Source: Bosea sp. PAMC 26642 (GTDB lineage: Bacteria; Pseudomonadota; Alphaproteobacteria; Rhizobiales; Beijerinckiaceae). Taken from it: a stretch of DNA of 64,000 nucleotides. Of this stretch, positions 38,337 to 49,411 are shown piece by piece (position 1 is the first letter of the stretch; every line of letters starts with the position of its first letter). The translations under genes and the position numbers were made by a program. The stretch is from NCBI RefSeq assembly GCF_001562255.1, contig NZ_CP014301.1, forward strand, positions 62,001 through 126,000, written 5' to 3'. The notes under the pieces are model-generated. The model was not told the origin of the DNA, made no database searches, and worked only from the letters and a program-made list of their open reading frames with translations.

Positions 38337-41300
38337 TCAGACGGCCTCGCGGATGCGTTCGGCCGTCGCGAGGTCGACCGAGACCATCTGACTGATGCCG
38401 CGCTCGGCCATGGTGACGCCGAAGAGCCGGTCCATCCGCGCCATGGTAATCGGGTTGTGGGTGATCAGGATGAAGCGCGTCTGCGTGTCGCGGGACATCT
38501 CGTCGAGCAGGTCGCAATAGCGCTCGACATTGGCGTCGTCGAGCGGCGCGTCGACCTCGTCGAGCACGCAGATCGGCGAGGGGTTGGTCAGGAATACGGC
38601 GAAGATCAGCGCGGTCGCGGTCAGGGCCTGCTCGCCGCCCGAGAGCAGCGTCATCACCTGCGGCTTCTTGCCGGGCGGGCGCGCCACGATCTCCAGCCCC
38701 GCCTCGAGCGGATCATCGGAATCGACCAGCGTCAACTCGGCCGTTCCGCCGCCGAACAGCACGCCGAAGAGCCGCTGGAAATGGCCGTTGACGATCTCGA
38801 AAGCGGCCAGCAGCCGCTCGCGCCCCTCGCGGTTGAGCGCGCCGATCGCCTGGCGCAGCCGGCGGATCGCCTCGCTGAGGTCATCGCGCTCGGCCGTCAT
38901 CCCCTCGCGCTTGCCCTTGATCTCGGCGAGTTCGTCCTCGGCGCGCAGATTGACCGCACCCAACCGCTCGCGTTCGGCCTTGAGCCCCGCGAGCCGGTTC
39001 TCCACCGTGCCGGCCTGCGGCAGGTCGGCGCCGGGCTTCAGGCCGGTCAGTTCCTGCAGGCCCGCCAGGGTCGTCTCCAGCCCATCCTCGATCTGCCGCG
39101 CCACATCGCCGGCGCGCTGCCGCGCAGCCTCCAGCCGCGCTTCAGCCGAAGCGCGCTGCTCGCGGGCGCCCGAAAGCCCTTCCAGCGCGGCGCGTGCCTG
39201 CCGGTCGGCTTCGGCGAGCGTGGTTTCGCCCTTGGCCAGCGCGTCGGCGGCAGCGCGCCGTGCGGCTTCCGCCGTCTCGATCTCGGCGACCAGCCGGCGA
39301 CGCTCGACGAGAAAGGTGTCGGGCGCCGCCAGCAATTCGGCCTGCTCGGCCTGCACGGCCTCGATGCGACGGCGCGTCTCGTCGGCGGTCTGGCCGCCCG
39401 CCGCCGCCCGCTTGCGCCAGGCCTCGACCTCGGTCGCGATCGCGTCGCGCCGCCGCTGGCGCAGATCGGCCTCGCGCGCCAAAGTCTGGACCTGCGCCCG
39501 CGCATCCGAAGCGCCGACACGCCGCTCGCCCAACGCCACGCGCGCCTTGAGTAGAACGGTCTCGACCTCGGCGGTCGGCGCCAGCGCGGCAAAACCCTCC
39601 TGATGCACCTGCACCTGCGCCGAAGTCTCGGCAAGCGTCTGGCCGAGCCGCCCGATCGCCTCCGTCAGCGCCGAGCGTCGCGCCGCCGCCTCGCCGGCCT
39701 TGCGCTCGGCCCCGCCCAGGTGCCCCCGGGCCTCGTCGAGCGTGCGTCGCGACAGGCGCGCGGCATCGAGCGCGGCCGTCTCGGCCTGCGCGGCGAGCTT
39801 CGCCTCGGCCATCGCCGCATCGAGTCTGTCGCGCGCCGCTTCGGCCGCCTCGCGCGCGGCCTGTGCGCTGCGTTCCAGATCGCCGAGCCGGTTCTTTTCC
39901 GCGAGTCGTCGCGCGGCCGGGGAGGGCGCTTCGGCCGCGCTGGTGAACCCGTCCCAGCGCCAGACATCGCCCTCGCGGGACACCAGCATCTGCCCCGGCT
40001 GCAGTTGTGCGCGCAGCCCTGGGCCGTCGCCGCGCGAGACGATGCCGATCTGCGCAAGCCGGCGGCGCAGCACATCCGGCGCGCGCACCTGTCGCGCCAG
40101 TGCCTCGACGCCGGCGGGGAGGGCAGGATCGCCCGCGCCATCGCCGCTGTCGCGCCAATGCGTCGGCGCGGAGGCATCGGCGGCTGCGTCGAGATCGTCC
40201 CCGAGTGCCGCACCAAGCGCCGTCTCGAACCCCTTGGCGACGGTGATCGCCTCGATCACCGCCGGCCAGAGGTCGCCGGTCGCCGGCGCCAGCAGCTTCC
40301 GCAGCGTCCGGATTTCGGTCTCCAGCCGCTGCGCCTGACGGTCGGCTTCCGCCAGCGGGCTGCGCATTTGCGTTTCGCGCTCCCGGGCAGCAGCCAGCGC
40401 CGTCCGCGCAGCCGTCGCCGCAGCCTCGGTCTCGCGCATCCTTGTCTCGGCGGCAATGACAGCCTGCCGCAACCCTTCGAGCGGCGTCGCCGCGCTGCTG
40501 GCGTCGAGCGCTGCCTGCTCGCGTGTCAGACGCTCGCGTTCATTCGCTGCCTTGGCCTCCCGCTCGCGCGTCTCGCGCAGCGCCCGCTCGATCGCACCGC
40601 GCCGCGCTGCGAGTTCGGACAACTGCGCCTGCACGGCGGCGTGCTCGGCCTCTGCCGCAGCCAGTGCAGCTTCGGCCTCGCTCAGCGCGCTCGCCGCGCT
40701 GGCGCCCGTGGACGCCGCCGCGTCGCTGTCGCTTTTCAGCCCGTCATCCTCGCGGCCGAGGCGGGCAAGGCTCTCGGCGGCATCCCGCGCCACGCCGTCC
40801 TGGCGCGAAAGATCGCCCTGCAATTCGAGAAGCCGCCGGCCGAGTTCCTCGCCGCGCTGCTTCGCTCGGCGGTTCTCCGCCTCCAGTTCGTCGAGCCCGC
40901 GCTTTAGCCGCACCAGCCCGGCGGCCGCCGACGCTTCGCTCTCGCGCAGGGCCGGCAGGGCATGCGCCGCGATCGCCTGCCGTTTCGCCGCTTCCGCCTG
41001 AATACCGGTCTGATCCGCAACGGCGCGTACCGCCGCCTCCAGCGCCCGCTCGGCCAAAGCCTCCTGCGCGCGCGCCTCGTGATGGGCGATCAGCGCCAGC
41101 GTGCCCTCGGCACGCCGGATGTCGGCGGCGAGGCTGCGATAGCGCCCGGCCTGCCGCGCCTGCCGCTGTAGCGCCTCGATCTGCCCGTCGATCTCGCCGA
41201 GCACGTCTTCCAGCCGCATCAGATTGTCTTCGGCGCCCTTAAGCCGCAGCTCCGCCTCGTGCCGGCGGCTGTGCAGCCCGGCGATCCCGGCGGCGTCCTC

Positions 41301-41792
41301 GAGAATGCGCCGGCGCGATTGCGGCTTGGCGCTGATGATCTCGGCGATCTGCCCCTGCCGCACCAGCGCCGGCGAGCGCGCACCGGTGGCGGCGTCCGCG
41401 AAGAGCAACTGCACGTCGCGGGCGCGCACCTCCTTGCCGTTGACACGATAGGTCGAGCCCTCCTCGCGCTCGATCCGGCGCGTGACTTCGAGGACGTCGC
41501 TTTCGTTGAAGGCGGCCGGCGCCATCCGGTCGGCATTGTCGAGGGTGAGCGCGACCTCGGCCATATTGCGGCCCGGGCGCTCGTTCGAGCCGGCGAAGAT
41601 GACATCGTCCATCCCCGAGCCGCGCATGTTCTTGAACGAGCTTTCGCCCATCACCCACCGCAGGGCCTCGACGAGATTGGACTTGCCGCAGCCATTTGGC
41701 CCGACGACGCCGGTCAGCCCCGGCTCGATCAGAAAGTCGGTCGGCTCGACGAAGGTCTTGAAGCCGGTGAGCTTGAGGCGCGTCAGCTGCAT
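38337..41792 (-). CDS. smc: Chromosome segregation protein SMC
   Basis: 1151 residues. N-terminal Walker A GPNGCGKSN (~32-40) and the head (MGESSFKNMRGSGMDDVIFAGS) open the protein, followed by long coiled-coil arms of Ala/Arg/Glu-rich heptads, a hinge at ~500-640 (LDAAADASAPTHWRDSG), the second arm and the C-terminal head with the ABC signature LLSGGEQALTA and Walker B ICVLDEVDAPLDDANVERY. SMC compacts and organises the chromosome with ScpA/ScpB, which are not in this window. It is encoded alone at the end of a minus-strand run after the DsbA-like gene. Confidence 0.97.
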   Translation of the reverse strand: MQLTRLKLTGFKTFVEPTDFLIEPGLTGVVGPNGCGKSNLVEALRWVMGESSFKNMRGSGMDDVIFAGSNERPGRNMAEVALTLDNADRMAPAAFNESDVLEVTRRIEREEGSTYRVNGKEVRARDVQLLFADAATGARSPALVRQGQIAEIISAKPQSRRRILEDAAGIAGLHSRRHEAELRLKGAEDNLMRLEDVLGEIDGQIEALQRQARQAGRYRSLAADIRRAEGTLALIAHHEARAQEALAERALEAAVRAVADQTGIQAEAAKRQAIAAHALPALRESEASAAAGLVRLKRGLDELEAENRRAKQRGEELGRRLLELQGDLSRQDGVARDAAESLARLGREDDGLKSDSDAAASTGASAASALSEAEAALAAAEAEHAAVQAQLSELAARRGAIERALRETREREAKAANERERLTREQAALDASSAATPLEGLRQAVIAAETRMRETEAAATAARTALAAARERETQMRSPLAEADRQAQRLETEIRTLRKLLAPATGDLWPAVIEAITVAKGFETALGAALGDDLDAAADASAPTHWRDSGDGAGDPALPAGVEALARQVRAPDVLRRRLAQIGIVSRGDGPGLRAQLQPGQMLVSREGDVWRWDGFTSAAEAPSPAARRLAEKNRLGDLERSAQAAREAAEAARDRLDAAMAEAKLAAQAETAALDAARLSRRTLDEARGHLGGAERKAGEAAARRSALTEAIGRLGQTLAETSAQVQVHQEGFAALAPTAEVETVLLKARVALGERRVGASDARAQVQTLAREADLRQRRRDAIATEVEAWRKRAAAGGQTADETRRRIEAVQAEQAELLAAPDTFLVERRRLVAEIETAEAARRAAADALAKGETTLAEADRQARAALEGLSGAREQRASAEARLEAARQRAGDVARQIEDGLETTLAGLQELTGLKPGADLPQAGTVENRLAGLKAERERLGAVNLRAEDELAEIKGKREGMTAERDDLSEAIRRLRQAIGALNREGRERLLAAFEIVNGHFQRLFGVLFGGGTAELTLVDSDDPLEAGLEIVARPPGKKPQVMTLLSGGEQALTATALIFAVFLTNPSPICVLDEVDAPLDDANVERYCDLLDEMSRDTQTRFILITHNPITMARMDRLFGVTMAERGISQMVSVDLATAERIREAV

Positions 41793-41803
41793 CGGCGCGC
41801 TTC

Positions 41804-41934
41804 CCCTTCTCCCCTCGGGGGAGAAGGTGGCAGCGCGAAGCGCTGACGGATGAGGGAGGTCATGCGACGGCCCGTCATCCTTCCCTCATCCGACCCGGCT
41901 ACGCCGGGCCACCTTCTCCCCCAAGGGGAGAAGG
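41804..41934. repeat. Intergenic repeat C (CCTTCTCCC-type inverted repeat)
   Basis: CCCTTCTCCCCTCGGGGGAGAAGG at the left (41804-41827) and the CACCTTCTCCCCCAAGGGGAGAAGG hairpin at the right (41910-41934) are each small hairpins, and CCCTCATCC (41883-41891) pairs with GGATGAGGG (41848-41856). GGTGGC/GCCACC also match. The element fills the gap between the DsbA-like gene and smc. Confidence 0.75.
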
Positions 41935-41951
41935 AAAAAAGGCAGCCGCTC

Positions 41952-42572
41952 TCAGCCCGCCAGAAGCGGCTCCAGGATCTTGTCGAATTCGGCGATCGAG
42001 AGCGCACCAGAACGCTTCGTCCCATTGATGAAGAAGGTCGGCGTGGAGTCGACGCCAGCCTTGGCCCCACGATCCTTCACGACTGTGACGGCGTCATAGA
42101 TATCCTGCCTTTTCAAGCAGGCCTCGAACGAATCCTGTGTGAAACCAGCCTGTTTCACCATCAAGGACAGCGCATCGACCGGTTTTTCGGTGAAGGCCCA
42201 GGTCCGCTGCTGCGAAAACAGCAGGTCCGTCATCGCCATGTATTTGTCGTTGCCGTTGCAGCGCGCCAGCATGAAGCCCGCCGTCGCCAGCGGATCGAGC
42301 GGGAATTCGCGCAGCGTGAAGCGCACCTTGCCGGTATCGATGTATTTCGCCTTCAGCGCCGGCCAGGTATCGTTGTGGAAGGCGGCGCAATGGCCGCAGG
42401 TCAGCGAGGCGTATTCGATGATCGTCACCTTGGCGTCGGCATTGCCGACCCAGACGTCCCCGAGCGGACCGGCCGCCGTCAGGTCGGCCTGCGCCTGGGC
42501 CGGGCGCGCGCCCAGTATCGCGGCGGCTGCGATCCCGGCCGTGCCGGTGAGAAGCTGTCGCCTGTTCGTCAT
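41952..42572 (-). CDS. DsbA-family thioredoxin-fold oxidoreductase
   Basis: 206 residues. The N-terminus NRRQLLTGTAGIAAAAILGARPAQAQA is a signal peptide and carries a twin-arginine-like RRxLL. The active site CGHC (C59-C62, ASLTCGHCAAF) and the cis-proline STPTFFING mark a DsbA/BdbD-type enzyme that oxidises cysteine pairs in the periplasm. The stretch CNGNDKYMAMTDLLFSQQ is characteristic of the alphaproteobacterial group next to smc. No DsbB is seen nearby. Confidence 0.92.
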   Translation of the reverse strand: MTNRRQLLTGTAGIAAAAILGARPAQAQADLTAAGPLGDVWVGNADAKVTIIEYASLTCGHCAAFHNDTWPALKAKYIDTGKVRFTLREFPLDPLATAGFMLARCNGNDKYMAMTDLLFSQQRTWAFTEKPVDALSLMVKQAGFTQDSFEACLKRQDIYDAVTVVKDRGAKAGVDSTPTFFINGTKRSGALSIAEFDKILEPLLAG

Positions 42573-42681
42573 TGCCGAAATCCCCGAAGTTCTAAAATCA
42601 GATGCGGACCTTGGAATCCGCTGCGGACCATAGAGACCATCAGGATTGTGGCAAGATCGGTTCGGCCGGTTCCGCCGCCGC

Positions 42682-43179
42682 TCACGAAGCCGTGTCGCCT
42701 CTGGCCTGGACCGCGCGCTGCGCCACCGAGCGGCCCAGACGCTCCAGCGCGGCCCGCAGATCGGGGTCGGCGATGCCCGACACCTGTCGCGCCACCGCCG
42801 CGACGATCTCGGGTCCGGGCGGCTCGGGACGCTTCGGCGCGACCGGCGCCGCTACCGGCCCCTGCTTGAGCACGATCTTGCCAACGGCGCGCCAACCCAG
42901 ATGCGTGTTGACCCGCTCCAGCACCAACGGTGCGAGTTGCTGCATCTCCAGCGCGAAGGCGCCCTCGACCCGCACCACCATGGTCGCGGGCTGCGATGCC
43001 TCGCCCGGCGCCGGGCGCCGCCGCGGCCAGTCGATCTTGAGCGGTCGCGTGCGTTCGCTCAACCGCTCGCCGACGATCTCGGGCCACAGCGACACGATGG
43101 CGCGCCCCGCAAACCCCTGCGCGGCAAGCGCGGGCGCAAGGCAGTCGTCGATCAGGTCTGCGAGGGGTTTAGGAGCCAT
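42682..43179 (-). CDS. DUF721/DciA family protein
   Basis: 165 residues. The DUF721 core is ~residues 1-110: LADLIDDCLAPALAAQGFAGRAIVSLWPEIVGERLSER in segments, and VRVEGAFALEMQQLAPLVLERVNTHLGWRAVGKIVL. DUF721 includes DciA, the ancestral loader of replicative helicase DnaB; alphaproteobacterial members of this length are usually annotated DciA-like. It is followed on the same strand by the DsbA-like gene and smc, and diverges from the SleB-type hydrolase. The helicase-loader role is inference from the family. Confidence 0.85.
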   Translation of the reverse strand: MAPKPLADLIDDCLAPALAAQGFAGRAIVSLWPEIVGERLSERTRPLKIDWPRRRPAPGEASQPATMVVRVEGAFALEMQQLAPLVLERVNTHLGWRAVGKIVLKQGPVAAPVAPKRPEPPGPEIVAAVARQVSGIADPDLRAALERLGRSVAQRAVQARGDTAS

Positions 43180-43404
43180 GAGGCATTGTGCCGGCGGCGG
43201 GATCGGGCTGCAAGCGCCGGCTGTGCAACGAGCGTCGGGGAGCAGGAACGGGCTGGCAGCCTGGCCACGTCGAGGCCCGTCCGCCGCAGGGCAGCTTTTG
43301 CTCTTCCTTCCGAACTTAACTTTCTGGTAAGGGTTTCCGGATTCCTTTCCGGTGATGACGGCCCGCCCCCGGCAGTCCAGAGCCCGTAATCAGGAGGTTG
43401 CCGC

Positions 43405-44319
43405 ATGAAGCGGGCCATGATCGCAGCGAATGCTGCCCGTTCCATCGGTATGGGCCGCTATGGTCGCAAAGCGATCCCGCTTCTGATTGTGCTGGCTGCT
43501 CCCGCTCTGGGCGCCTGCAGCACGTCGCCTGTCGAGATCGCTTCGACGGCTGCTCCCGCGGCAAAGCAGCCCCACGAGGCTCGCAAGCGCGCCGTCGCCC
43601 TGGCGAAGGCCGACCCGCGCGAGAAGGAATGCCTTATCCGCGCGATGTATTTCGAATCGAACCGATCCAGCGAAACCGGGTTGCTCGGCGTCGGCACGGT
43701 CGTGATGAACCGGGTGGAGTCGCCGCGATATCCTGGGACGATCTGCGGCGTCGTCGGCGCACCGCGTCAGTTCGCTTCGGGAGTGCTGACGCGTCAGATG
43801 GCCGCGCGCGACCTGCCGAAGGTCGAGGCCATCGCGGAAGACATCCTCGACGGTCGGCGCAACGAAGCTGTCGGGACGGCCAAGCACTTTCATATGGCCG
43901 GGATGCGCTTTTCCTATGCCGACATGCACTACATGACGGTGGCAGGCGGGAACGCCTTCTATCTGAAGGGCGAACGGCCCGAGCGGCGTCGCATCGAGGA
44001 GCCGAACTATCAGCTGGCCGCGCTCGCTGCACCTGAATCTCCCGCCTCCGACCCCTCCATGGTGCCGACATCCTTCGCGACCGCGCCGCTCGCCTTCGCG
44101 CCGGAAACGCCCGCAGCGGCAGCTGCTGCGCCTGCAAGTCCGGCGTCGAGGCTCGTTGACAATGTGCCGCTTCCGCCCGGCCGGCCACTCGATCTCGACC
44201 TGCCCAGGAAGACCATACGAGCCTTCGTCGCGCCGCCGAAGGGTGACGCCCGCCTGGCTGCCCTGATGCCCGACACCCCCGGCCTGCGCGGCAGCCTGCC
44301 GCTGGAGCGACTGCGGTAA
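43405..44319 (+). CDS. SleB-type cell wall hydrolase, lipoprotein
   Basis: 304 residues. A signal peptide ends in the lipobox LGAC (C38), so it is a lipoprotein. The hydrolase_2/SleB domain (~75-185) has the catalytic Glu in CLIRAMYFESNRSSETGLLGVGTVVMNRV in segments, followed by PGTICGVVG and RRNEAVGTAKHFH. Such enzymes act as peptidoglycan glucosaminidases or lytic transglycosylases. The C-terminal ~120 residues are Ala/Pro-rich and low complexity. It is 100 bases before mutY. Confidence 0.88.
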   Translation: MKRAMIAANAARSIGMGRYGRKAIPLLIVLAAPALGACSTSPVEIASTAAPAAKQPHEARKRAVALAKADPREKECLIRAMYFESNRSSETGLLGVGTVVMNRVESPRYPGTICGVVGAPRQFASGVLTRQMAARDLPKVEAIAEDILDGRRNEAVGTAKHFHMAGMRFSYADMHYMTVAGGNAFYLKGERPERRRIEEPNYQLAALAAPESPASDPSMVPTSFATAPLAFAPETPAAAAAAPASPASRLVDNVPLPPGRPLDLDLPRKTIRAFVAPPKGDARLAALMPDTPGLRGSLPLERLR

Positions 44320-44419
44320 AGCCGGCGCGCGTCGATAGCCATGACGGTATGACGACCCCAAGACCGCCCGTAGGCATGACCGGCTTGCCGGGCCCGGCGG
44401 ACGGCTTATAGACCGGTCG

Positions 44420-46685
<2,266 letters not shown>

Positions 46686-46805
46686 TTACGCAACTTCAAC
46701 AGTCGCGATATTGCCGGGTCAGGGTAAAAGCCGGGTTTCCAAGATGAAAAAAAAGCGTCCCGTTTTGGGGCTGCAGCTTTTGCCTAGCCCCTTGGCAGAC
46801 AAGGC

Positions 46806-46827
46806 GAATCCGTTAAGGCGTGGTTAA
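46806..46827 (-). promoter_or_regulatory. CtrA-type box (TTAA-N7-TTAA) with adjacent GANTC site in the ccrM promoter
   Basis: TTAA (46813-46816), seven bases, TTAA (46824-46827) is a full match to the CtrA consensus. A GAATC (46806-46810, a GANTC site) ends two bases from the box. The box is 143 bases upstream of ccrM and 27 bases past the rnhB stop. Confidence 0.65.
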
Positions 46828-46853
46828 CGCGACGGCCGCCCTTGCCGGCCCTG

Positions 46854-47465
46854 TCAGCGCTGCCAGACGCCCTTGACGGGGGCGAAGGAGTAGCGGTGCT
46901 CGGGGCAGGGGCCGTGCCTGGCGATGGCCTCGCGATGCTGCGCCGTGGCGTAGCCGACATGGGCCGAGAAGCCATAGGCCGGAAAGCGTCGGCACAGCCG
47001 TGCCATCATCGCGTCCCGCGTCACCTTGGCGACGATCGAGGCCGCGGCGATCGAGGCGACCTGACCGTCGCCCTGCACGATCGCCTCGCAGACGCAGGCC
47101 AGCGCCGGCGGGTCGTTGCCATCGACCAAGACGCAGAGCGGCGTCACCGCAAGCGCCGCGACCCCGCGCCGCATCGCCAGCAGGGTCGCCTGCCGGATGT
47201 TGATCGCATCGATCTCGGCGGCCGTGGCGCTGGCGATGCCGACCGCAAGCGCCGTCTCGGCGATCTCCTTGAACAGCGCCTCGCGCCGCGCCGCGCTCAG
47301 CCTCTTCGAATCGTCCAGCCCGGCGGGAACCGCGCGCGGATCGAGGATCACGGCCGCCGCCACGACAGGCCCTGCCAGCGGCCCGCGCCCGACCTCGTCG
47401 ACCCCGGCAAGCGGCCACAGGCCCCTGGCGATGGCATGATGTTCCCGGCTGAAATCGGCGCTCAT
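46854..47465 (-). CDS. rnhB: Ribonuclease HII
   Basis: 203 residues from the ATG at 47465; the frame is open to 47546 but that region is a palindromic repeat. Catalytic acids: D and E in [14 protein letters not shown], plus the later Asp in [10 protein letters not shown] and in [12 protein letters not shown]. It removes single ribonucleotides and RNA primers from DNA. It precedes ccrM, with the CtrA box in between, and complements RnhA at 9.7 kb. Confidence 0.96.
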   Translation of the reverse strand: MSADFSREHHAIARGLWPLAGVDEVGRGPLAGPVVAAAVILDPRAVPAGLDDSKRLSAARREALFKEIAETALAVGIASATAAEIDAINIRQATLLAMRRGVAALAVTPLCVLVDGNDPPALACVCEAIVQGDGQVASIAAASIVAKVTRDAMMARLCRRFPAYGFSAHVGYATAQHREAIARHGPCPEHRYSFAPVKGVWQR

Positions 47466-47521
47466 GAGCGGCTTATGCCGAAGCCTGTCCGTCCAGACCA
47501 GCCCGATCGGCCCGCCATCCC

Positions 47522-47588
47522 CGTCATTGCGAGCGCAGCGAAGCAATAGAGCGAGACGCTGGATTGCTTCGCTGCGCTCGCAATGACG
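47522..47588. repeat. Palindromic intergenic repeat D
   Basis: The arms at 47522-47547 (starts CGTCATTGCGAGCGCAGCG) and 47563-47588 (ends CGCTGCGCTCGCAATGACG) are perfect 26-base inverted repeats around a 15-base centre, in the gap between the radical SAM gene and rnhB. Confidence 0.9.
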
Positions 47589-47597
47589 GAAAGCGCT

Positions 47598-48800
47598 TCA
47601 AAACAAGCTCAACTGCGCCTTCTCCTTCTCCGGCTTCAAAAACAGGTCGCTGCGCAGTCTTGTCCGCGTGCCGTTGAAGCCCAGCCGCTCGGCCGCCATC
47701 TCGAAGCGCCGGCCGATCATCCAGGCATAGGGCCCCGAGCCGACCTGGCGCTGGCCCCAGGCAGCGTCGTAGTCTTTGCCGCCGCGCGTCGAGCGGATCA
47801 GCGAGACGACATGGCGCAGCTTGTCGGGATGGTGCGTCAGCAACCAGTCCTGCACGAGGTCTTTCACCTCCAGCGGCAGGCGCAGCAGCACATAGCCGGC
47901 CTCGCGCGCTCCAGCCGCCTTCGCCGCGTCGAGAATGCGCTCGATCTCGTGCTCGTTGATCGCCGGAATGATCGGCGCGACCAGCACCGTTACCGGAATG
48001 CCAGCCTCAGAAAGAGCTTTTATCGTCTCCAGCCGTTTGGCCGGCGAGGCGGCGCGCGGCTCCATCGTCCGGGCGATCTTCGGGTCGAGCGTCGTCAGCG
48101 AGATCGCGACCTTGGCCAGCCCCTTGGCCGCCATCGGCGCCAAGATGTCGATGTCGCGCTGGACCAGCGCCGATTTCGTCACGATGCCGACCGGGTGGTT
48201 GAACTTCGCCAGAACCTCCAGGATCGAGCGCATGATGCGCAGCTTCTTCTCGATCGGCTGGTAGGCGTCGGTGTTGGTGCCGATCGCGATGGTCCGCGGC
48301 TGGTAGGACGCCGCCGACAGCTCCTTCTCCAGCAGGATCGCGGCATCGGGCTTGGCCGTCAGCTTGCTCTCGAAGTCGAGCCCCGGCGAGAGGCCGAGAT
48401 AGGCATGGCTCGGCCGTGCGAAGCAGTAGACGCAGCCATGCTCGCAGCCACGATAAGGATTGATCGAGCGGTCGAAGGAAATGTCCGGCGAGTCGTTCTT
48501 CGTGATGATGGTGCGCGGCTTCTCGATCGAGACCTCGGTCCTGAAGGCCGGCAATTCGCCGAGCGTCCCCCAGCCATCATCCTCGCTGATGCGCTGCTCG
48601 GCCTCGAAGCGGCCGCCCGGATTGATCGTTGCGCCGCGTCCGCGCCGACGTTCGGGGTCGATTCGGTGGCCGGCATAGGCCAGCGGATCGAGCGGTGCCA
48701 CGCGCGCCGAAACGGACGCCGGTTCGCTGTCGTGGCGCCGCAATGCTTGCGTCGAAATCGGCCGCGAAGACAGCCTGACAGCGGGGTTGGCCTGGGCCAT
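47598..48800 (-). CDS. PA0069 family radical SAM protein
   Basis: 400 residues. The radical SAM CxxxCxxC is CEHGCVYC (~residue 120), after RSINPYRG. TIAIGTNTDAYQPIE and SLTTLDPKIARTMEP are standard in the PA0069/Rv2578c group, which is filed with DNA repair photolyase-like (SplB, COG1533) proteins though no reaction is established. A LexA-type box lies 57 bases upstream, consistent with a DNA damage role. The C-terminus ends basic (LFLKPEKEKAQLSLF). Confidence 0.9.
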   Translation of the reverse strand: MAQANPAVRLSSRPISTQALRRHDSEPASVSARVAPLDPLAYAGHRIDPERRRGRGATINPGGRFEAEQRISEDDGWGTLGELPAFRTEVSIEKPRTIITKNDSPDISFDRSINPYRGCEHGCVYCFARPSHAYLGLSPGLDFESKLTAKPDAAILLEKELSAASYQPRTIAIGTNTDAYQPIEKKLRIMRSILEVLAKFNHPVGIVTKSALVQRDIDILAPMAAKGLAKVAISLTTLDPKIARTMEPRAASPAKRLETIKALSEAGIPVTVLVAPIIPAINEHEIERILDAAKAAGAREAGYVLLRLPLEVKDLVQDWLLTHHPDKLRHVVSLIRSTRGGKDYDAAWGQRQVGSGPYAWMIGRRFEMAAERLGFNGTRTRLRSDLFLKPEKEKAQLSLF

Positions 48801-48856
48801 GGCACTGAACCATCCTGAAAACCGCCGGGAATCGGCAAATTCCTATGGCGCCATGT

Positions 48857-48871
48857 GAACATAACAGGAAC
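48857..48871 (-). promoter_or_regulatory. LexA (SOS) box upstream of the radical SAM gene
   Basis: Minus strand GTTC-N7-GTTC (plus strand GAAC 48857-48860, GAAC 48868-48871), the direct-repeat LexA site of alphaproteobacteria, 57 bases upstream of the radical SAM start. The divergent glycosyltransferase starts 51 bases to the right. Confidence 0.6.
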
Positions 48872-48922
48872 GAATTGCAAGGGGCGATTGCGGCCTGCCG
48901 CGCTGGGGCATAAGGACTTGCC

Positions 48923-49411
48923 ATGCTCACTGCTGTGATCCGGGCCGATGGCTCGGCCAACGCGCTTGCCGCGACATTCTCCGTGCTCATTCCCGCGGTC
49001 GCGGATGGCTTCCTCGGCCACGCCGTCGTCGTCGATGCCGGCAGCGACGACGATGTCGAGCGCCTGGCCGATGCGACAGGCGCGAGCTATCTGCGCGTCG
49101 GCGGCGCAGAGGGCTGGCACCTCGGGGCGGCCGAAGCGCGCGGCGACTGGCTCATTCTGCTCGATGCCGGCGACGTGCCGCAGCCGCACTGGTCGCAGGC
49201 CGTGGAACGCCATCTCATGCTGGCGCCGGAAACCGCGGGGCTGATCCCGCTGCGCGGCGTCGCCGGCTCGCTGCGCGAGCGCGCCGCGATTTCCTTCGGC
49301 GCCCGCCGTTTGCGGGCCGGGCTGATCCTGCCCAAGAGCGCGGTGCTGGCCGGCCGTCTCAGCAGCGTGCCGCGGCGCCTGTCGGTCAGGCGTGAGCGGG
49401 CGGCGACCTAA
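48923..49411 (+). CDS. Short GT2-like glycosyltransferase domain protein
   Basis: 162 residues. The opening LTAVIRADGSANALAATFSVLIPAVADGFLGHAVVVDAGSDDDV in segments resembles the nucleotide-sugar-binding beginning of family 2 glycosyltransferases; SDDDVERLAD and DWLILLDAGDVPQPHW act like the DxD region. At about half the usual GT2 length it is short, lacks a membrane helix, and ends basic. The substrate is unknown and activity uncertain. It converges with the zinc metallopeptidase gene, overlapping by four bases. Confidence 0.65.
   Translation: MLTAVIRADGSANALAATFSVLIPAVADGFLGHAVVVDAGSDDDVERLADATGASYLRVGGAEGWHLGAAEARGDWLILLDAGDVPQPHWSQAVERHLMLAPETAGLIPLRGVAGSLRERAAISFGARRLRAGLILPKSAVLAGRLSSVPRRLSVRRERAAT

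Noticed and set aside
46700..46770. Terminator of rnhB with a T run
   Set aside because: The GGGGCT/AGCCCC stem is 12 or more bases from the T run, so it is not a proper terminator; the region is better read as the ccrM leader.
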